From: Campylobacter peloridis LMG 23910
GTDB lineage: Bacteria; Campylobacterota; Campylobacteria; Campylobacterales; Campylobacteraceae
NCBI RefSeq assembly: GCF_000816785.1
Contig: NZ_CP007766.1
Location: forward strand, 620,001-684,000
Length of the DNA: 64,000 bases
Direction of reading: 5' to 3'
The notes under the pieces were generated by a model. The model was given only the letters and a program-made list of their open reading frames with translations, had not been told where the DNA came from and ran no database searches. The first letter of the stretch is position 1; each line of letters begins with the position of its first letter. This document shows, piece after piece, positions 54,204 through 64,000 of this stretch. Both the position numbers and the translations under genes were made by a program.

Positions 54204-55745
54204 ATGAAAGAATTAATCAACAATCTAAGAGACTATGCCGAGTTGGCTCAAGCAAGTTATTTTAACTTTATGTATATCAATAACGATGAGCGAGAAATGG
54301 ATAGTTATAAAATAGGGCAAAATAGATTCCCTAAAGATAAAGACAATATAGAAAATTTAGAATATACAAAGACCTTATCTAAAAAATATAAAGATTATTT
54401 TATTTATGATGATTCCATTGCACTATATCCGACACTTAATGGAGAATTTGGGGAGATTCAAGCTAAAAACTTTGCTAAAAAATATGAGATTAAATTCCAC
54501 CAACCAAATACGGCTTCTGGCTTTAGTGCTACTTTGTTTTATGATAAAGAAAAAGATAAGTTTGTAGTAGGGTTTAGGGGGACAGAGGGACTTTGGAGTA
54601 TGGATACTTTGGCGGATATAGGGCTTACCTTTGGTAAGGGCGATTTTCAACTTAATGCTTTAAAGCAATTTTTATTAGACATAGCACCTATTTTAAACAA
54701 AGTAGATTCAAATAATATTATTTTTATAGGGCATTCTTTAGGCGGATATTTAGCAGTTATAGCAATGCAATTTTGCGATACTATTGATAGGAGCTTAAAT
54801 ACACAATTTAATGCAATCAAATTTATGGCATCGCAAGTCTATACTTTTAATTCTCCTGCTATTGATGAGATTGATAATATGCTAATGCGGGCTTTGGCAG
54901 CATTATTAGATAAAAATATTATGGAGCAAGTCTTAAATCCCCAAAAAGTATATTGTGTCTATGACAGCGGTGGTATAAATATCATCGCTTCTGCTCAATA
55001 TGGCTCACACAATAGACTGCCTATCTATACGGGTAAAGATTCTCACTCCATAATCCCCCTAACTCAAACTCTTTACTTCTACTCCTATCTTTTAGAATTA
55101 GATGCTAACCATAACAAAGTCAAAGATAAAAGTTTTAGTGAATGTATAGAGTATCTTAATCATTTTATGAAAAATATTCAAATATATACAGAAACTTTTG
55201 TGTTAAAAAATAATGCTATTAATAATAAAAATTTCGCTCTTAAAAATGGACCTCTTGGGCTTTTAAGAAGCTCTCCAGAAAAAATCAACCATTTTGAATA
55301 TTTTCTTTCATTAATAGCCACCATAATGCAAGAAACAAATGGTATTTTAGAAGAGGTTGGAGATAATTATTATACAAGCTACAAAGCTCCTACCATTAGT
55401 CAAACAAAAATCATAGATTTTATTTTAAAAGCACATGAAAAAGAAAAATATATTTTAATTCTTGATAAAAATGATTTTAATAAATACAGAAAAGATTGTT
55501 CCTTTATTAATAATCAAGAAAATTTAGCTCATAAAATTGCCATTGGGGAATTTAGAATTTTCATTGTAGTTTATAAAGATATGAAATGTCTTGAAAATAT
55601 TAATAATATAACAAAAATATACAGATATAATTCAAAAAGTTATAAAATAAAAGATCAAATTTGGGATGAGCAATATTTAGGTGGAGTTTGTAAAATATCA
55701 CAAGCTTTGTATTTTAATGGAAAAGCTAAAATAGGTATTATTTAG
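54204..55745 (+). CDS. Lipase-family effector, 513 aa (E)
   Basis: Same protein as the A lipase (Ser178 in IGHSLGG, His281 in GKDSHS). Carrying two identical lipase genes 44 kb apart in one array raises dosage or provides donor sequence for recombination. Confidence 0.8.
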   Translation: MKELINNLRDYAELAQASYFNFMYINNDEREMDSYKIGQNRFPKDKDNIENLEYTKTLSKKYKDYFIYDDSIALYPTLNGEFGEIQAKNFAKKYEIKFHQPNTASGFSATLFYDKEKDKFVVGFRGTEGLWSMDTLADIGLTFGKGDFQLNALKQFLLDIAPILNKVDSNNIIFIGHSLGGYLAVIAMQFCDTIDRSLNTQFNAIKFMASQVYTFNSPAIDEIDNMLMRALAALLDKNIMEQVLNPQKVYCVYDSGGINIIASAQYGSHNRLPIYTGKDSHSIIPLTQTLYFYSYLLELDANHNKVKDKSFSECIEYLNHFMKNIQIYTETFVLKNNAINNKNFALKNGPLGLLRSSPEKINHFEYFLSLIATIMQETNGILEEVGDNYYTSYKAPTISQTKIIDFILKAHEKEKYILILDKNDFNKYRKDCSFINNQENLAHKIAIGEFRIFIVVYKDMKCLENINNITKIYRYNSKSYKIKDQIWDEQYLGGVCKISQALYFNGKAKIGII

Positions 55746-55752
55746 GAAAATT

Positions 55753-57750
55753 ATGATAGGTAGAGACTTTTTATATTCTATTCATAAAGATAAAAAAAGT
55801 ATTTATTTGTTTTGTGAAAATAAAAGCATCATTGATTGTCAAAGTATTTATGATGAACTTTATAAATTAGAAGCAACGACAGATTTTACTTTTGAAGAAC
55901 TCCAAAACTATCAAGCTTATATCTTCCTAAACTCCACCCTCCTTACAGGCTCAAGTGAACTTCCTAATAATCCTTTTTACTTTGGAGAATTAGATCAAGA
56001 TAATGCTATAAAACAAGATATACCCAGTTATTATTTTTCTCCTAAAGATGAAGATAGTGGCAAAGGAAAACTTAGCATCTTTTATAAAAATGATGAACTT
56101 TGCTTGCTTAATTATTCTATTATAGAAAATTCTTTAAATATCAAATTAGAATGTTTAAGCAAACAAAGCTTAGAGTATAAAGACTTAATTTCAAATACCC
56201 TAAAAGAACAAAAAACCATACAAATAAATAAAAAACAAGCTATAGCTAAACTTCATGCCCTTTTAGAAAATCAAAACCTAGAATGTATCCATGGAGGTAA
56301 AGTCATACTTCAATCAAACAAAGGAAAAACTTTTAAAGATAGTGGTGTGCCTATTATGCTAGAAAGTGATTTGCTTAATTCTAGCATAAGTGGCTGTCCT
56401 AATACTATAGGAAAAGTAAGCTATCCTTGCACCAAGGTAGTAGATGTTAAAGGCTCTTTATCTCAAAAGAAAGTTAATAATGAATATGTAATCTTACAAG
56501 AACTCATCTTAGCTTGTGTCACAGATAAAGGCTTTCCTTTAAAAGTAAGCTTTGTACCTACTAAGTTTAAATTTGATCATAGTTTTAATCCTAAGGAAGG
56601 CTTAGCAAAACAAAGCAAAAATCAAACAAAGCTAAAAGAGCCTAAGTTAAGAATGTATTATAAAGAACATAAATATCAAAAAGATAATCTTTTAATCACT
56701 AATTTATATCTAAACGATACTTTATATCAAAACGAACAAGGTTTAGATCAATTAGAATTATCTAAAAACGACTTATTTGATTTAAATGATGTCAATATGC
56801 TAAATACTCTTAAACAAGACTTTAGTAAAGATTATGATTTTAAAGAGTGTAAAATTACGCTTGGTGCGCATTTGTTAAAATTAATCTTTATCATCCCAAA
56901 AAATATTGCTAAAGTTCATAAAAGTGCTTATAAAGAATTTGAATATAAAGATTTAGGAGCAGGGTATTTTAAAGAGCTTTTTGAATATCATCAAGATTAT
57001 CGAGAAAAAGAAAATATTATACATTATAGAGTTTTTTTAGCTCCTGCTAAAATGCAAAAGATTGAGTTTGAAATTGCTAAAGGTTTAGATGAGTGGCTTG
57101 ATGATGAAAATGTATGTTCTTTTAATATTTTAACCAAGGATTATTTTAAGGCAAATGATAAAGATATACTTACAAGTGATAATATAAAAGATAATATAAA
57201 TACCACACAAACTCACATCAATGAAAATTATAACAATACTCAAGAACTCATCCTTGATAATGTGATAAGAATACAAACACAAGATGGTAGTGGAGAGTTT
57301 ATTGAGATAATATTTCCTAGTCAATTAGAACTCAATGATAAACCTTTGGAAGATGTGAGTTATACGTTTGCTCCGGCTTTAAGGGGGATAAGGCAATTTT
57401 TTAAAGACATTGAGTATTTAAAGCATAGAACATTGACTAAAGATGAAGTGTTACAGATAGTGGATAAACTGCCAAAAAATGTTCGAGATAAACGCAGAAG
57501 AATAGTTGAAAATAAAGAAGAATTAGACAAATTATGGAAAAAGTTAACTAAAAACTCTGAAGAGTTAGAAAATAAAGTAGATAAAAAATACGGACAACCG
57601 ATTTATATGAGAAAACTAGATGATCAAACTATTATACAATATAAAAAAACTTCTAAAAGTGGGGGCGAGACCATAGAGATAAATTCCAATAAACCAAGAG
57701 GAAATCTTAAAACAATACATATAGAAAATGGGATAAAAAATGAAATATAG
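55753..57750 (+). CDS. PAAR-like spike protein with C-terminal extension, probable toxin domain, 665 aa (E)
   Basis: The first ~295 residues match the lipase-type PAAR-like proteins, including the CIHGG, GCPNTIG and YPCTKV sites. It then diverges (KEPKLRMYYKEHKYQ) while keeping alignable blocks (IPKNIAKVHKSAYKEFEYKD, LAPAKMQ), and has about 190 extra residues. The final ~80 residues (YGQPIYMRKLDDQTIIQYK, then SGGETIEIN, ending GIKNEI) are compact and charged, like C-terminal toxin tips of polymorphic toxins; I cannot name the family. The gene after it overlaps its end by 11 bases, as immunity genes do. So this spike may carry its own toxin besides loading the lipase. Confidence 0.65.
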   Translation: MIGRDFLYSIHKDKKSIYLFCENKSIIDCQSIYDELYKLEATTDFTFEELQNYQAYIFLNSTLLTGSSELPNNPFYFGELDQDNAIKQDIPSYYFSPKDEDSGKGKLSIFYKNDELCLLNYSIIENSLNIKLECLSKQSLEYKDLISNTLKEQKTIQINKKQAIAKLHALLENQNLECIHGGKVILQSNKGKTFKDSGVPIMLESDLLNSSISGCPNTIGKVSYPCTKVVDVKGSLSQKKVNNEYVILQELILACVTDKGFPLKVSFVPTKFKFDHSFNPKEGLAKQSKNQTKLKEPKLRMYYKEHKYQKDNLLITNLYLNDTLYQNEQGLDQLELSKNDLFDLNDVNMLNTLKQDFSKDYDFKECKITLGAHLLKLIFIIPKNIAKVHKSAYKEFEYKDLGAGYFKELFEYHQDYREKENIIHYRVFLAPAKMQKIEFEIAKGLDEWLDDENVCSFNILTKDYFKANDKDILTSDNIKDNINTTQTHINENYNNTQELILDNVIRIQTQDGSGEFIEIIFPSQLELNDKPLEDVSYTFAPALRGIRQFFKDIEYLKHRTLTKDEVLQIVDKLPKNVRDKRRRIVENKEELDKLWKKLTKNSEELENKVDKKYGQPIYMRKLDDQTIIQYKKTSKSGGETIEINSNKPRGNLKTIHIENGIKNEI

Positions 57751-58474
57751 GTATATAAAATGGGATGAAAACGAAAAGTGTGCTATTTTTTTTCCTGATA
57801 TAGATTTTGATATATGGAAAAAAACCCAGCTTTTAGAGAATGATTATGCTAATCCAACTTTAATTATATCATCTCATTTAAAAGATAAGGTCGGTATTTT
57901 AGAACTATTTGAATATTATATTTTGCTTATTTGTGGAAAAAGCATGGGTGTCTCAAGGTGGGAATGTAATAATTTAATTTTATTAGATACTTACAGCATT
58001 GATAATATTAGCAGCCCATTTTCTTTAAATACACCCAAACCTACCTATATAAGTGAATATATTAGTGTTTTGGGGCAGCTTTTTCTAGCAGGATATATAG
58101 ATTTTGGATCTTATTGTGATGAAGATAGAAATAAAATAGATTATCCCTCAAACTTATCTTATTATAAAGAAGATAAATATCAAGCTTGGGTACATTTTAG
58201 AGATAATTTTTTTTATAAAGAAAGATTTATTAGAGAGTTGGATGATCTCGAGACATTAGATGAGAATGGATGTAGTTTTATTTTAGGTGATGTTTCTTGG
58301 GATACACCACAATATTGGTCACAATATAATATCTGGGTAGCAATAACTCCCAAAGGCACAAAATACTTCCAAGAAATCTTAGCTCCTAAATTTTACAACA
58401 AATACAAAGATTTAGAAGTAGAAATTGATGATAAAGGTAATATTATAAGGTGGATTGGAGAGATTAATAGATGA
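57740..58474 (+). CDS. Candidate cytoplasmic immunity protein for the PAAR C-terminal domain, 244 aa
   Basis: Starts MKYRYIKWDENEKCAIFFPD inside the last codons of the 665-aa gene. It has no signal peptide or membrane segment, is acidic and aromatic-rich, and occurs only here, where the PAAR-like protein has a C-terminal extension. Such a one-to-one link and overlap is typical of a toxin-immunity pair. No domain recognised. A ~60-bp gap with AAAGGCAG then precedes the giant gene. Confidence 0.6.
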   Translation: MKYRYIKWDENEKCAIFFPDIDFDIWKKTQLLENDYANPTLIISSHLKDKVGILELFEYYILLICGKSMGVSRWECNNLILLDTYSIDNISSPFSLNTPKPTYISEYISVLGQLFLAGYIDFGSYCDEDRNKIDYPSNLSYYKEDKYQAWVHFRDNFFYKERFIRELDDLETLDENGCSFILGDVSWDTPQYWSQYNIWVAITPKGTKYFQEILAPKFYNKYKDLEVEIDDKGNIIRWIGEINR

Positions 58475-58534
58475 TTTTGCTTAAATTTTTATTTAAATAA
58501 AAACCTTAAGTCAATATTTACTTAAAGGCAGATA

Positions 58535-61500
58535 ATGAAAAATAAAGAATTTACTTGTCAATATATTTATAACCAAAACAATCTTAAAAACTTGATAGAT
58601 AAATATTGCAAACAAGCTAAAAATATAGTTTTATATTGTAATAATTTTTCAAGAAAAAATATACTGAATTTAGCACTAACAGATTATGATATTGCTAAAG
58701 ATTGTTATTATAGTTTAGATAAATACTTATATGATACTCTTAAAATATCTGCTTATAAGGGAAAAAAAGTTCAAATTTATGATTATTCTTATGAAAAATT
58801 TACTGATTCTAATAAGTTTAGCAATAATCCCTCAAACCTTACTATCACTCCTTTATCTTGCGATATGACAAGCATTTTAGATGATTTTGTAAAAGCCTTG
58901 GGAAAATCTGAAAATCAAACTATTTCAAAAACTATGACGCAAAAGTTAGAAAAAGAGAATAAAAATATTGATTCTTTAATCATTTGCATTAATGAGAAAT
59001 TAAAAATCCCTATACTTCAAAAACTAAAATCATTCGATGAATATCAAAAATTAAACGAGTATAAACTAAATGAACAAATAGAGTTTGTCTTTAATGAATT
59101 AATACAAAATATTAAAGATATTTATGCAGAAGGTTATGATCTTGTATATAAGAAAATCATTAATGCCTTTCTTGGTATTGTCAATATCTTTAGATTGAAA
59201 AGCTTTTTAACAAAAACACAGCCATTGTTAGTTATTGGTGATAGTGCTTTTGAGTTGATAAAAGCTTATAAAGAAATTTCAAAGTGGAGTGAAGATAAAT
59301 ACTCTTATGCTATTTATAATGCTATTGTGCAACTACTCATAAGTGATATTGGTTATATTTTTACTCTTTTTGAAAACAAAATTGATCATTACACTTTGAT
59401 CATAGATAATAAAATTCTTTTTGATTTTTCAGGTTTTGGAGCAATAAGGAATCAATCACCGGCATATCATAAGCAAGATCTTGCAATTTATCTTCAATCA
59501 AACGAAGAAATTTTTAAAGATTTTCACAAAGGAAAATTCTTAAATTTCATCACCCAAAATCCCAAAGAAGAATTAATATTACATAGTAGATATTCTATTA
59601 AAGAGGCACTTAAAAAACAAATGTCCCTAGATCAAAACAGACTAAGCTATATAGAAAGTCCGTATTTTAACTCTATTACACTAGCTCAAATCATAAAAGA
59701 TTTAAAGGGTGAAAAAAACGAATCTTATTATGCAAAAAATTTTCTTATCATTACAAATGCTCCACAAAAATACAATGCAGGACTTCATCAAAAGCTCACA
59801 GAAGAAATTTTTGAAAATACCATCATTTATCCAGATACCATAGAAGATGAAACACAAAACGATATTTTAATCAAAGCTCCAAAAGACTACGATGCAATGA
59901 TAGATTATAGTAAATATAAAATCGATATTATTGATAATGAAAAAGATGCCTTTGTGCTTTCTTTAAGTCCTTTTATTCGCTTAAATTATCAAACTTATCA
60001 AGGCTTTGAAGATACAGTAAAAGAAAAAGAAGAGTTAATTAAAGATATTACAGATAACAATCTAGAAAATATATTTCAATATATGAATTTTATAAAAAAT
60101 CCTAGTAATATCAATAAAATATATAATTATCATTATTTGCAATCTATTTTTTATCAAGCAAATAATAAAAAAACTTTCTTAGAAAAACAAAAGCAATACT
60201 TTCAAGAAGGTATAGAATGCGTAAAAGCTTATATAGATAGTATTACCCATATTGCACAGCCTAAAATAGGTACTTACACAGGTGTGGTATACAAAGGAGA
60301 GGGTTTTGTAAAGAAAAATGTATTTACTATCACAGATGTGATTTTACTTGCTTTAACTTATTATACGATAAAACATTTTTATTCTTTTATTCAAACTGAT
60401 TTCCAAGCTTGGTGGAAATTGTTTTCAAATTGTGAAAGTATACAAATAGAAGAGAAAGAAAGTATTGATATACTTCCTACAAATGTCTTTTTAAATATAA
60501 ATGAAGAAAAAATTCCCCTATGTTTTTCAAAACAACAAAAAGCCAAACTCGCAAAAAATGAAATTTTTTGTATAGAAGAATTTGTGGATTATTTAGAACA
60601 ATTAAAAGATCATGAAATTAGTGATGAGGAAGATAGACAGTTTTTATCTTCCCTAATAGAGCCTCAAAGTGAAAATCATCAAACCCAAGATGAAGCAGTG
60701 GAATATAATCTAAAACAAATAAACGCATTGATTGAAAAAGAGAAAATATCAAACAAGAAAATTGATGATGAACTTGATGAATTGATAAAAGATATAGAAA
60801 AAAATAATATAAATAAAATTCCTTATAATCCGCAAAAAACTATAGTGGCTATGATGGATGCTTTTATAGATAAATTCTTTCCTTTTGCAGATTTTTTAAG
60901 AGCAGATGAATTTAAATTTGCTAAATTGCTTAGTAAAACCATTCTTAATTTTTTAACCCTTAAAGCACAAAAAGCCTTTTATGAAAGTATAGGTATAAGT
61001 TATTTATTGTTTTTGATGATGGATTCAAGTATTCAAATGAAAAAGGTTAAAATACAAAATCAAGAACAATTTAACAAAAGACTTAAAAGATTAAATAAAA
61101 TAGCTTTATTAGAACTTTGCTATATGCAAAAAAATAAAAACAAATACGAAGCTATTATGCTAGTAGATGATCCAAGCTTTAAAGAGTTAAAAAATCATGA
61201 TGGTTTTAAAGATATAACAAATATCAGCAAAAAACAAATTTTTCAATATAAATTTAATTTTACTTTAAAAAATATTCGTAGTATTGCCAAAGAATCTTTC
61301 ATATCTTTACCTCAAGCTGTTATTACAGATTTGATCAATCAATTATGGATTAGCGCATATGAACAAAGTAAAAAAGAACACGAAAGATTGCAATTTTTAA
61401 ATTTTGCTCATAAGTATAATCCTCCTTATGTTTTAGCAAAAAAACCTACAAATACACAAGAAGGATTTATCTCTTATCCTATGTTTATTAATAATACTTT

Positions 61501-62263
61501 TGTTTCTTTTAATTTTACTTCTATGTTTACAGGGGGAAAGCTACAAACAGGAGGTTTGGGAGAGAAAGAAGCTTTATTTGTTTATCATAAAGATGTAGGT
61601 GGTGCAAAAAGGGTAAGAAATTATCTTTTAAACAAACTTTTTGCGTATTTATGTTTAGATGAATTAAGATCAAAAACTGGTGATTTAAAAACCATAGAGG
61701 ATATAGACTTTTTTAATACCTATTCTTATTTACATGATTTAGCTATAAAACCAAGGCTTTTAAAACTAAAGCATGAAGAAGATTTTTTAATCTCTGATTG
61801 TCTTAGTAAAACTCAAAAAGAAAACATACAAAAATACAACCAAAAACTACAAGCTATTAACAACGATGAGGCAAAAAGGGCTTTGTATGATGAGTATAAA
61901 AGAAGCTGTGATAATGGTTTGAGTGAAAATTCTTTAAATCCTATAGATGCTTATCATCAATGTATGGATTATTTAGAAGATATGGATAATGATGTATTTA
62001 ACACTAAAGCAACAAACAACACCCCCAATCCTTTAAAACATAGAAATTTCTTAAAGGCTTTAGATACCATAGGACAAAATAATATTAAGGCTTTGTATGT
62101 GGGGGTGGCGGAGAATGAAATGCAAAATAAGGATCAGATCAGAAATAGTAAAAAGAAACAAAGAGTAGGTAAAACCTCTTTTAAAGAAAAAAAGCAACCA
62201 CCAAAAATGATAGGTAGACTAGCCACTACTATCATTATGAAAAATGGTTTATGCATAGGCTAA
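58535..62263 (+). CDS. Giant module protein, divergent form, 1242 aa (E)
   Basis: A distant relative of the 1160-aa proteins with the same layout: N-terminal strand (AKNIVLYCNNFS), a central hydrophobic stretch near residue 600 (VILLALTYYTIKHFYSF), KFFPFADFLRADEF matching QLFPFAEFFMSQPDF, YPMFINNTFVSFNF matching YPLLINSRFMSFDL, and the end GRLATTIIMKNGLCIG. A Lys-rich stretch lies before the conserved end. Its 3' end is the type left as scars after the 431-aa gene of A and after B, so E-type genes were once more widespread in the array. Confidence 0.7.
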   Translation: MKNKEFTCQYIYNQNNLKNLIDKYCKQAKNIVLYCNNFSRKNILNLALTDYDIAKDCYYSLDKYLYDTLKISAYKGKKVQIYDYSYEKFTDSNKFSNNPSNLTITPLSCDMTSILDDFVKALGKSENQTISKTMTQKLEKENKNIDSLIICINEKLKIPILQKLKSFDEYQKLNEYKLNEQIEFVFNELIQNIKDIYAEGYDLVYKKIINAFLGIVNIFRLKSFLTKTQPLLVIGDSAFELIKAYKEISKWSEDKYSYAIYNAIVQLLISDIGYIFTLFENKIDHYTLIIDNKILFDFSGFGAIRNQSPAYHKQDLAIYLQSNEEIFKDFHKGKFLNFITQNPKEELILHSRYSIKEALKKQMSLDQNRLSYIESPYFNSITLAQIIKDLKGEKNESYYAKNFLIITNAPQKYNAGLHQKLTEEIFENTIIYPDTIEDETQNDILIKAPKDYDAMIDYSKYKIDIIDNEKDAFVLSLSPFIRLNYQTYQGFEDTVKEKEELIKDITDNNLENIFQYMNFIKNPSNINKIYNYHYLQSIFYQANNKKTFLEKQKQYFQEGIECVKAYIDSITHIAQPKIGTYTGVVYKGEGFVKKNVFTITDVILLALTYYTIKHFYSFIQTDFQAWWKLFSNCESIQIEEKESIDILPTNVFLNINEEKIPLCFSKQQKAKLAKNEIFCIEEFVDYLEQLKDHEISDEEDRQFLSSLIEPQSENHQTQDEAVEYNLKQINALIEKEKISNKKIDDELDELIKDIEKNNINKIPYNPQKTIVAMMDAFIDKFFPFADFLRADEFKFAKLLSKTILNFLTLKAQKAFYESIGISYLLFLMMDSSIQMKKVKIQNQEQFNKRLKRLNKIALLELCYMQKNKNKYEAIMLVDDPSFKELKNHDGFKDITNISKKQIFQYKFNFTLKNIRSIAKESFISLPQAVITDLINQLWISAYEQSKKEHERLQFLNFAHKYNPPYVLAKKPTNTQEGFISYPMFINNTFVSFNFTSMFTGGKLQTGGLGEKEALFVYHKDVGGAKRVRNYLLNKLFAYLCLDELRSKTGDLKTIEDIDFFNTYSYLHDLAIKPRLLKLKHEEDFLISDCLSKTQKENIQKYNQKLQAINNDEAKRALYDEYKRSCDNGLSENSLNPIDAYHQCMDYLEDMDNDVFNTKATNNTPNPLKHRNFLKALDTIGQNNIKALYVGVAENEMQNKDQIRNSKKKQRVGKTSFKEKKQPPKMIGRLATTIIMKNGLCIG

Positions 62264-62281
62264 TTAAAGAAAGGATAAACA

Positions 62282-63559
62282 ATGAGTGAAACTTATGAGA
62301 TTTATACACCAGATGGATCAATATTAAATGTAGAAAAAGATACAAATAAAATATTATTTACAGCAAAAAGCAATGGTACATATACTAAACAACATTCGCA
62401 AGCTCTCTTTGAAGCTGATCACATATTAAAAAACTCCCCCTACAAAGACTATAAACCCAGATATTTAGATCCTAATCTTTACACAGGGCAAAGTTCTACT
62501 TTGCTTGAGTTTAAAGATTGGCAAAGTATTTATTTAAAAGATCCTATAAAAGGAAGCATAGCTCCTTGGACTAAAGCAGAAAAAGCTTATTATAAATCTT
62601 TAAAAACTAAAAGAGAAAGATATAAGTATTTAGTCATTAGAAGTGGATTAAGAAGTACTGTTATAGATATACCTTATGAAGCTTATACTAATGTAGATGA
62701 AAAAGGAAATTTAATCAATGAAGATTATAAAGAACTTTATAAAAAAGTAGAAAGCAATAGAGGTTTAGCTCATTTAAGCAATGGATATTTATTTATGAGT
62801 GAATGGGAATTAGCAGCAGGGATACTAGGAGATATAAAAGGCTTTGCAAAAGGTGGAGGAGGATTATGGAAAACAGGATTTACCACTAGAGCTTATCAAG
62901 CATTATTTTTAGCAGCACAACTGGGACATCAACCTTCTTTAGAACACCAACTTAGTACTTATTCTTCTTCTGTAGCCTTAGCAGGTGGAGGTCATACTAA
63001 TGCTTTAAGAGAGAAAATGCTAAAAGATTTTTCTAAAAATCCTCCTTATGATGAATTTGGAATGCTTCCTTTCTTAGATGAACTTATAGGAGTGGATTGG
63101 ATTATTGATTTAAACGAATATCAGTTTGCTTATGATGGTGATGGCGGTAGTATTAAGGCTTTAGATGAGAAAGTAAGACAAGGCAAGCTAAAAGATCCAA
63201 GGGATATAGATTCTACTCCAGAGAGTAGGAAAGAATTCGATGAAGAAGCTAATGCTTATACATTTGGTAATAGAATGAATTTTTCCTCTGATATTCGTGA
63301 CAGTAGAAGTAAAGAATCAGCTAGATTGTTTGATGATCTTTTAATACTACATGCCAAACTAGCAGCCCTAACTCCTCCTCAAGGCTATCCTAATGCACCT
63401 TATTATTACACACCCGAACAATTGGAAGATTTTTATAAAAGAAATGTGTTAGATAGATTATGTGATCCAAGAATTCCTGCCATATATAGATATAATTTTC
63501 CGCAAGAACTTCGAGCTAAAATACTAGCTTATGCTAAAGAACATAATATAAAAGAGTAA
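62282..63559 (+). CDS. Module protein of the ~430-aa family, divergent, 425 aa (E)
   Basis: Head MSETYEIYTPDGSILNVEKD. The first ~140 and last ~60 residues match the family closely, but residues about 145-270 are strongly different (HLSNGYLFMSEWELAAGILG, GLWKTGFTTRAYQALFLAAQ). The conserved WELAAGILGD/WGMAAGILGD block suggests a shared fold. It accompanies the divergent giant protein, so the two probably co-evolve. Confidence 0.65.
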   Translation: MSETYEIYTPDGSILNVEKDTNKILFTAKSNGTYTKQHSQALFEADHILKNSPYKDYKPRYLDPNLYTGQSSTLLEFKDWQSIYLKDPIKGSIAPWTKAEKAYYKSLKTKRERYKYLVIRSGLRSTVIDIPYEAYTNVDEKGNLINEDYKELYKKVESNRGLAHLSNGYLFMSEWELAAGILGDIKGFAKGGGGLWKTGFTTRAYQALFLAAQLGHQPSLEHQLSTYSSSVALAGGGHTNALREKMLKDFSKNPPYDEFGMLPFLDELIGVDWIIDLNEYQFAYDGDGGSIKALDEKVRQGKLKDPRDIDSTPESRKEFDEEANAYTFGNRMNFSSDIRDSRSKESARLFDDLLILHAKLAALTPPQGYPNAPYYYTPEQLEDFYKRNVLDRLCDPRIPAIYRYNFPQELRAKILAYAKEHNIKE

Positions 63560-63561
63560 AA

Positions 63562-63617
63562 ATAATGAATTTCATTAGCCACTACTATAATCATGGAAGA
63601 TGGTTTATATATAGGAT
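63562..63617 (+). pseudogene. Scar: 3' end of the 1160-aa gene after the 425-aa gene
   Basis: Encodes ATTIIMEDGLYIG and stop, as between the duplicated 428-aa genes of B, followed by the GAAAGGATAAATA ribosome binding site of the next gene. Confidence 0.8.
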
Positions 63618-63630
63618 GAAAGGATAAATA

Positions 63631-64000
63631 ATGAGTGAAACTTATGAAATTTATACGCCTAATGGTGGTATATTAGATGTAGAAAAAAAAACGAATAAAA
63701 TTTTATTATATGATGGGGGAGCTAAGGTAGGCAAATACACCCAAGAATATTCTAAAGCTTTGTTTGAAGCTGATCGTATATTAAGAAACTCCCCCTACAA
63801 AGACTATCAACCCAGATATTTAGATCCTAATCTTTACACAGGGCAAAGTTCTACTTTACTTGAATTTAAAGATTGGCAAAGTATTTATTTAAAAGATCCT
63901 ATAAAAGGAGCTATAGCTCCTTGGACTAAAGCAGAAAAAGCTTATTATAAATCTTTAAAAACTAAAAAAGAAAGATATAAATATTTAGTTATAAGAAGTG
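63631..64000 (+). CDS. Module protein of the ~430-aa family, 5' part, cut by the window end
   Basis: Starts MSETYEIYTPNGGILDVEKK like the first B and C copies, with LLYDGGAKV instead of LLSDGGAKV. It is open to the window edge. As in B it follows a scar, so module E also has at least two ~430-aa genes and the array goes on beyond the window. Confidence 0.7.
   Translation, partial: MSETYEIYTPNGGILDVEKKTNKILLYDGGAKVGKYTQEYSKALFEADRILRNSPYKDYQPRYLDPNLYTGQSSTLLEFKDWQSIYLKDPIKGAIAPWTKAEKAYYKSLKTKKERYKYLVIRS

Larger units (their letters stand above)
49517..63630 (+). repeat. Module E of the tandem array
   Basis: Fifth unit. Its first half repeats module A, its second half is a divergent lineage: a PAAR-like protein with an added C-terminal domain, a candidate immunity gene, a 1242-aa giant protein and a distinct 425-aa protein. 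Confidence 0.85.

Noticed and set aside
5194-63630. Insertion sequences or transposases as the cause of the amplification
   Set aside because: No transposase-like protein or inverted-repeat-bounded element was seen; homologous recombination between repeats explains the pattern better.

Overview
The window is a very AT-rich bacterial chromosome segment, most likely Campylobacter (C. lari-like group or close kin). Grounds: a Campylobacter-style polynucleotide phosphorylase, sigma-70 promoters with a good -10 and T-rich upstream sequence, very low GC, and abundant homopolymer or short tandem-repeat frameshifts of the contingency-locus type. Species cannot be fixed from the sequence alone.

Layout. 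1-2435 is core genome: the tail of an unrecognised gene, then pnp. 2439-3169 is a tRNA array (Lys-Val-Asp-Lys-Val-Asp-Lys-Glu) containing an exact 260-bp duplication. 3170-5193 is a graveyard of a conjugative element: a tRNA-like relic, a frameshifted TraN-like gene, two tandem structured-RNA candidates each carrying a consensus sigma-70 promoter, and the start of another probable transfer gene. From 5194 to the end the window is one giant array of five tandem modules of about 10-14 kb (A 5194-17475, B 17476-28819, C 28820-38725, D 38726-49516, E 49517-63630) plus the start of a further gene copy.

Each module has the same order: a 273-aa protein of unknown function; a variable region of small lipoprotein or membrane proteins interleaved with short effector N-terminal stubs; one full effector; a PAAR-like spike protein; a giant protein of 1160 or 1242 aa; and one or two proteins of about 430 aa. 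The effector is a GHSLGG lipase in A, D and E, and a permuted NlpC/papain-like protein split by a frameshift in B and C. The PAAR-like protein suggests a contractile injection system (type VI-like), but no VgrG, Hcp, sheath or baseplate gene is in the window. My reading is that effectors are delivered on the PAAR-like spike and that the lipoprotein or membrane proteins just upstream of each effector are immunity proteins.

The most interesting part is how the variable regions evolve. In A and E five different effector starts, four or five of them now stubs, are each preceded by a different membrane or lipoprotein gene; only the last effector keeps its C-terminal half. This looks like repeated displacement of the effector front end plus its immunity gene against a constant back end, leaving a memory bank of immunity genes, as in Rhs and CdiA orphan arrays but with orphan N-termini. 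Modules B and C differ in one contiguous block spanning most of an immunity gene and the first ~30 residues of the effector, the signature of a specificity-cassette swap. The N-terminus of the PAAR-like protein changes with effector class. Several genes are switched by homopolymer or 10-bp repeat tracts that differ in length between paralogous copies.
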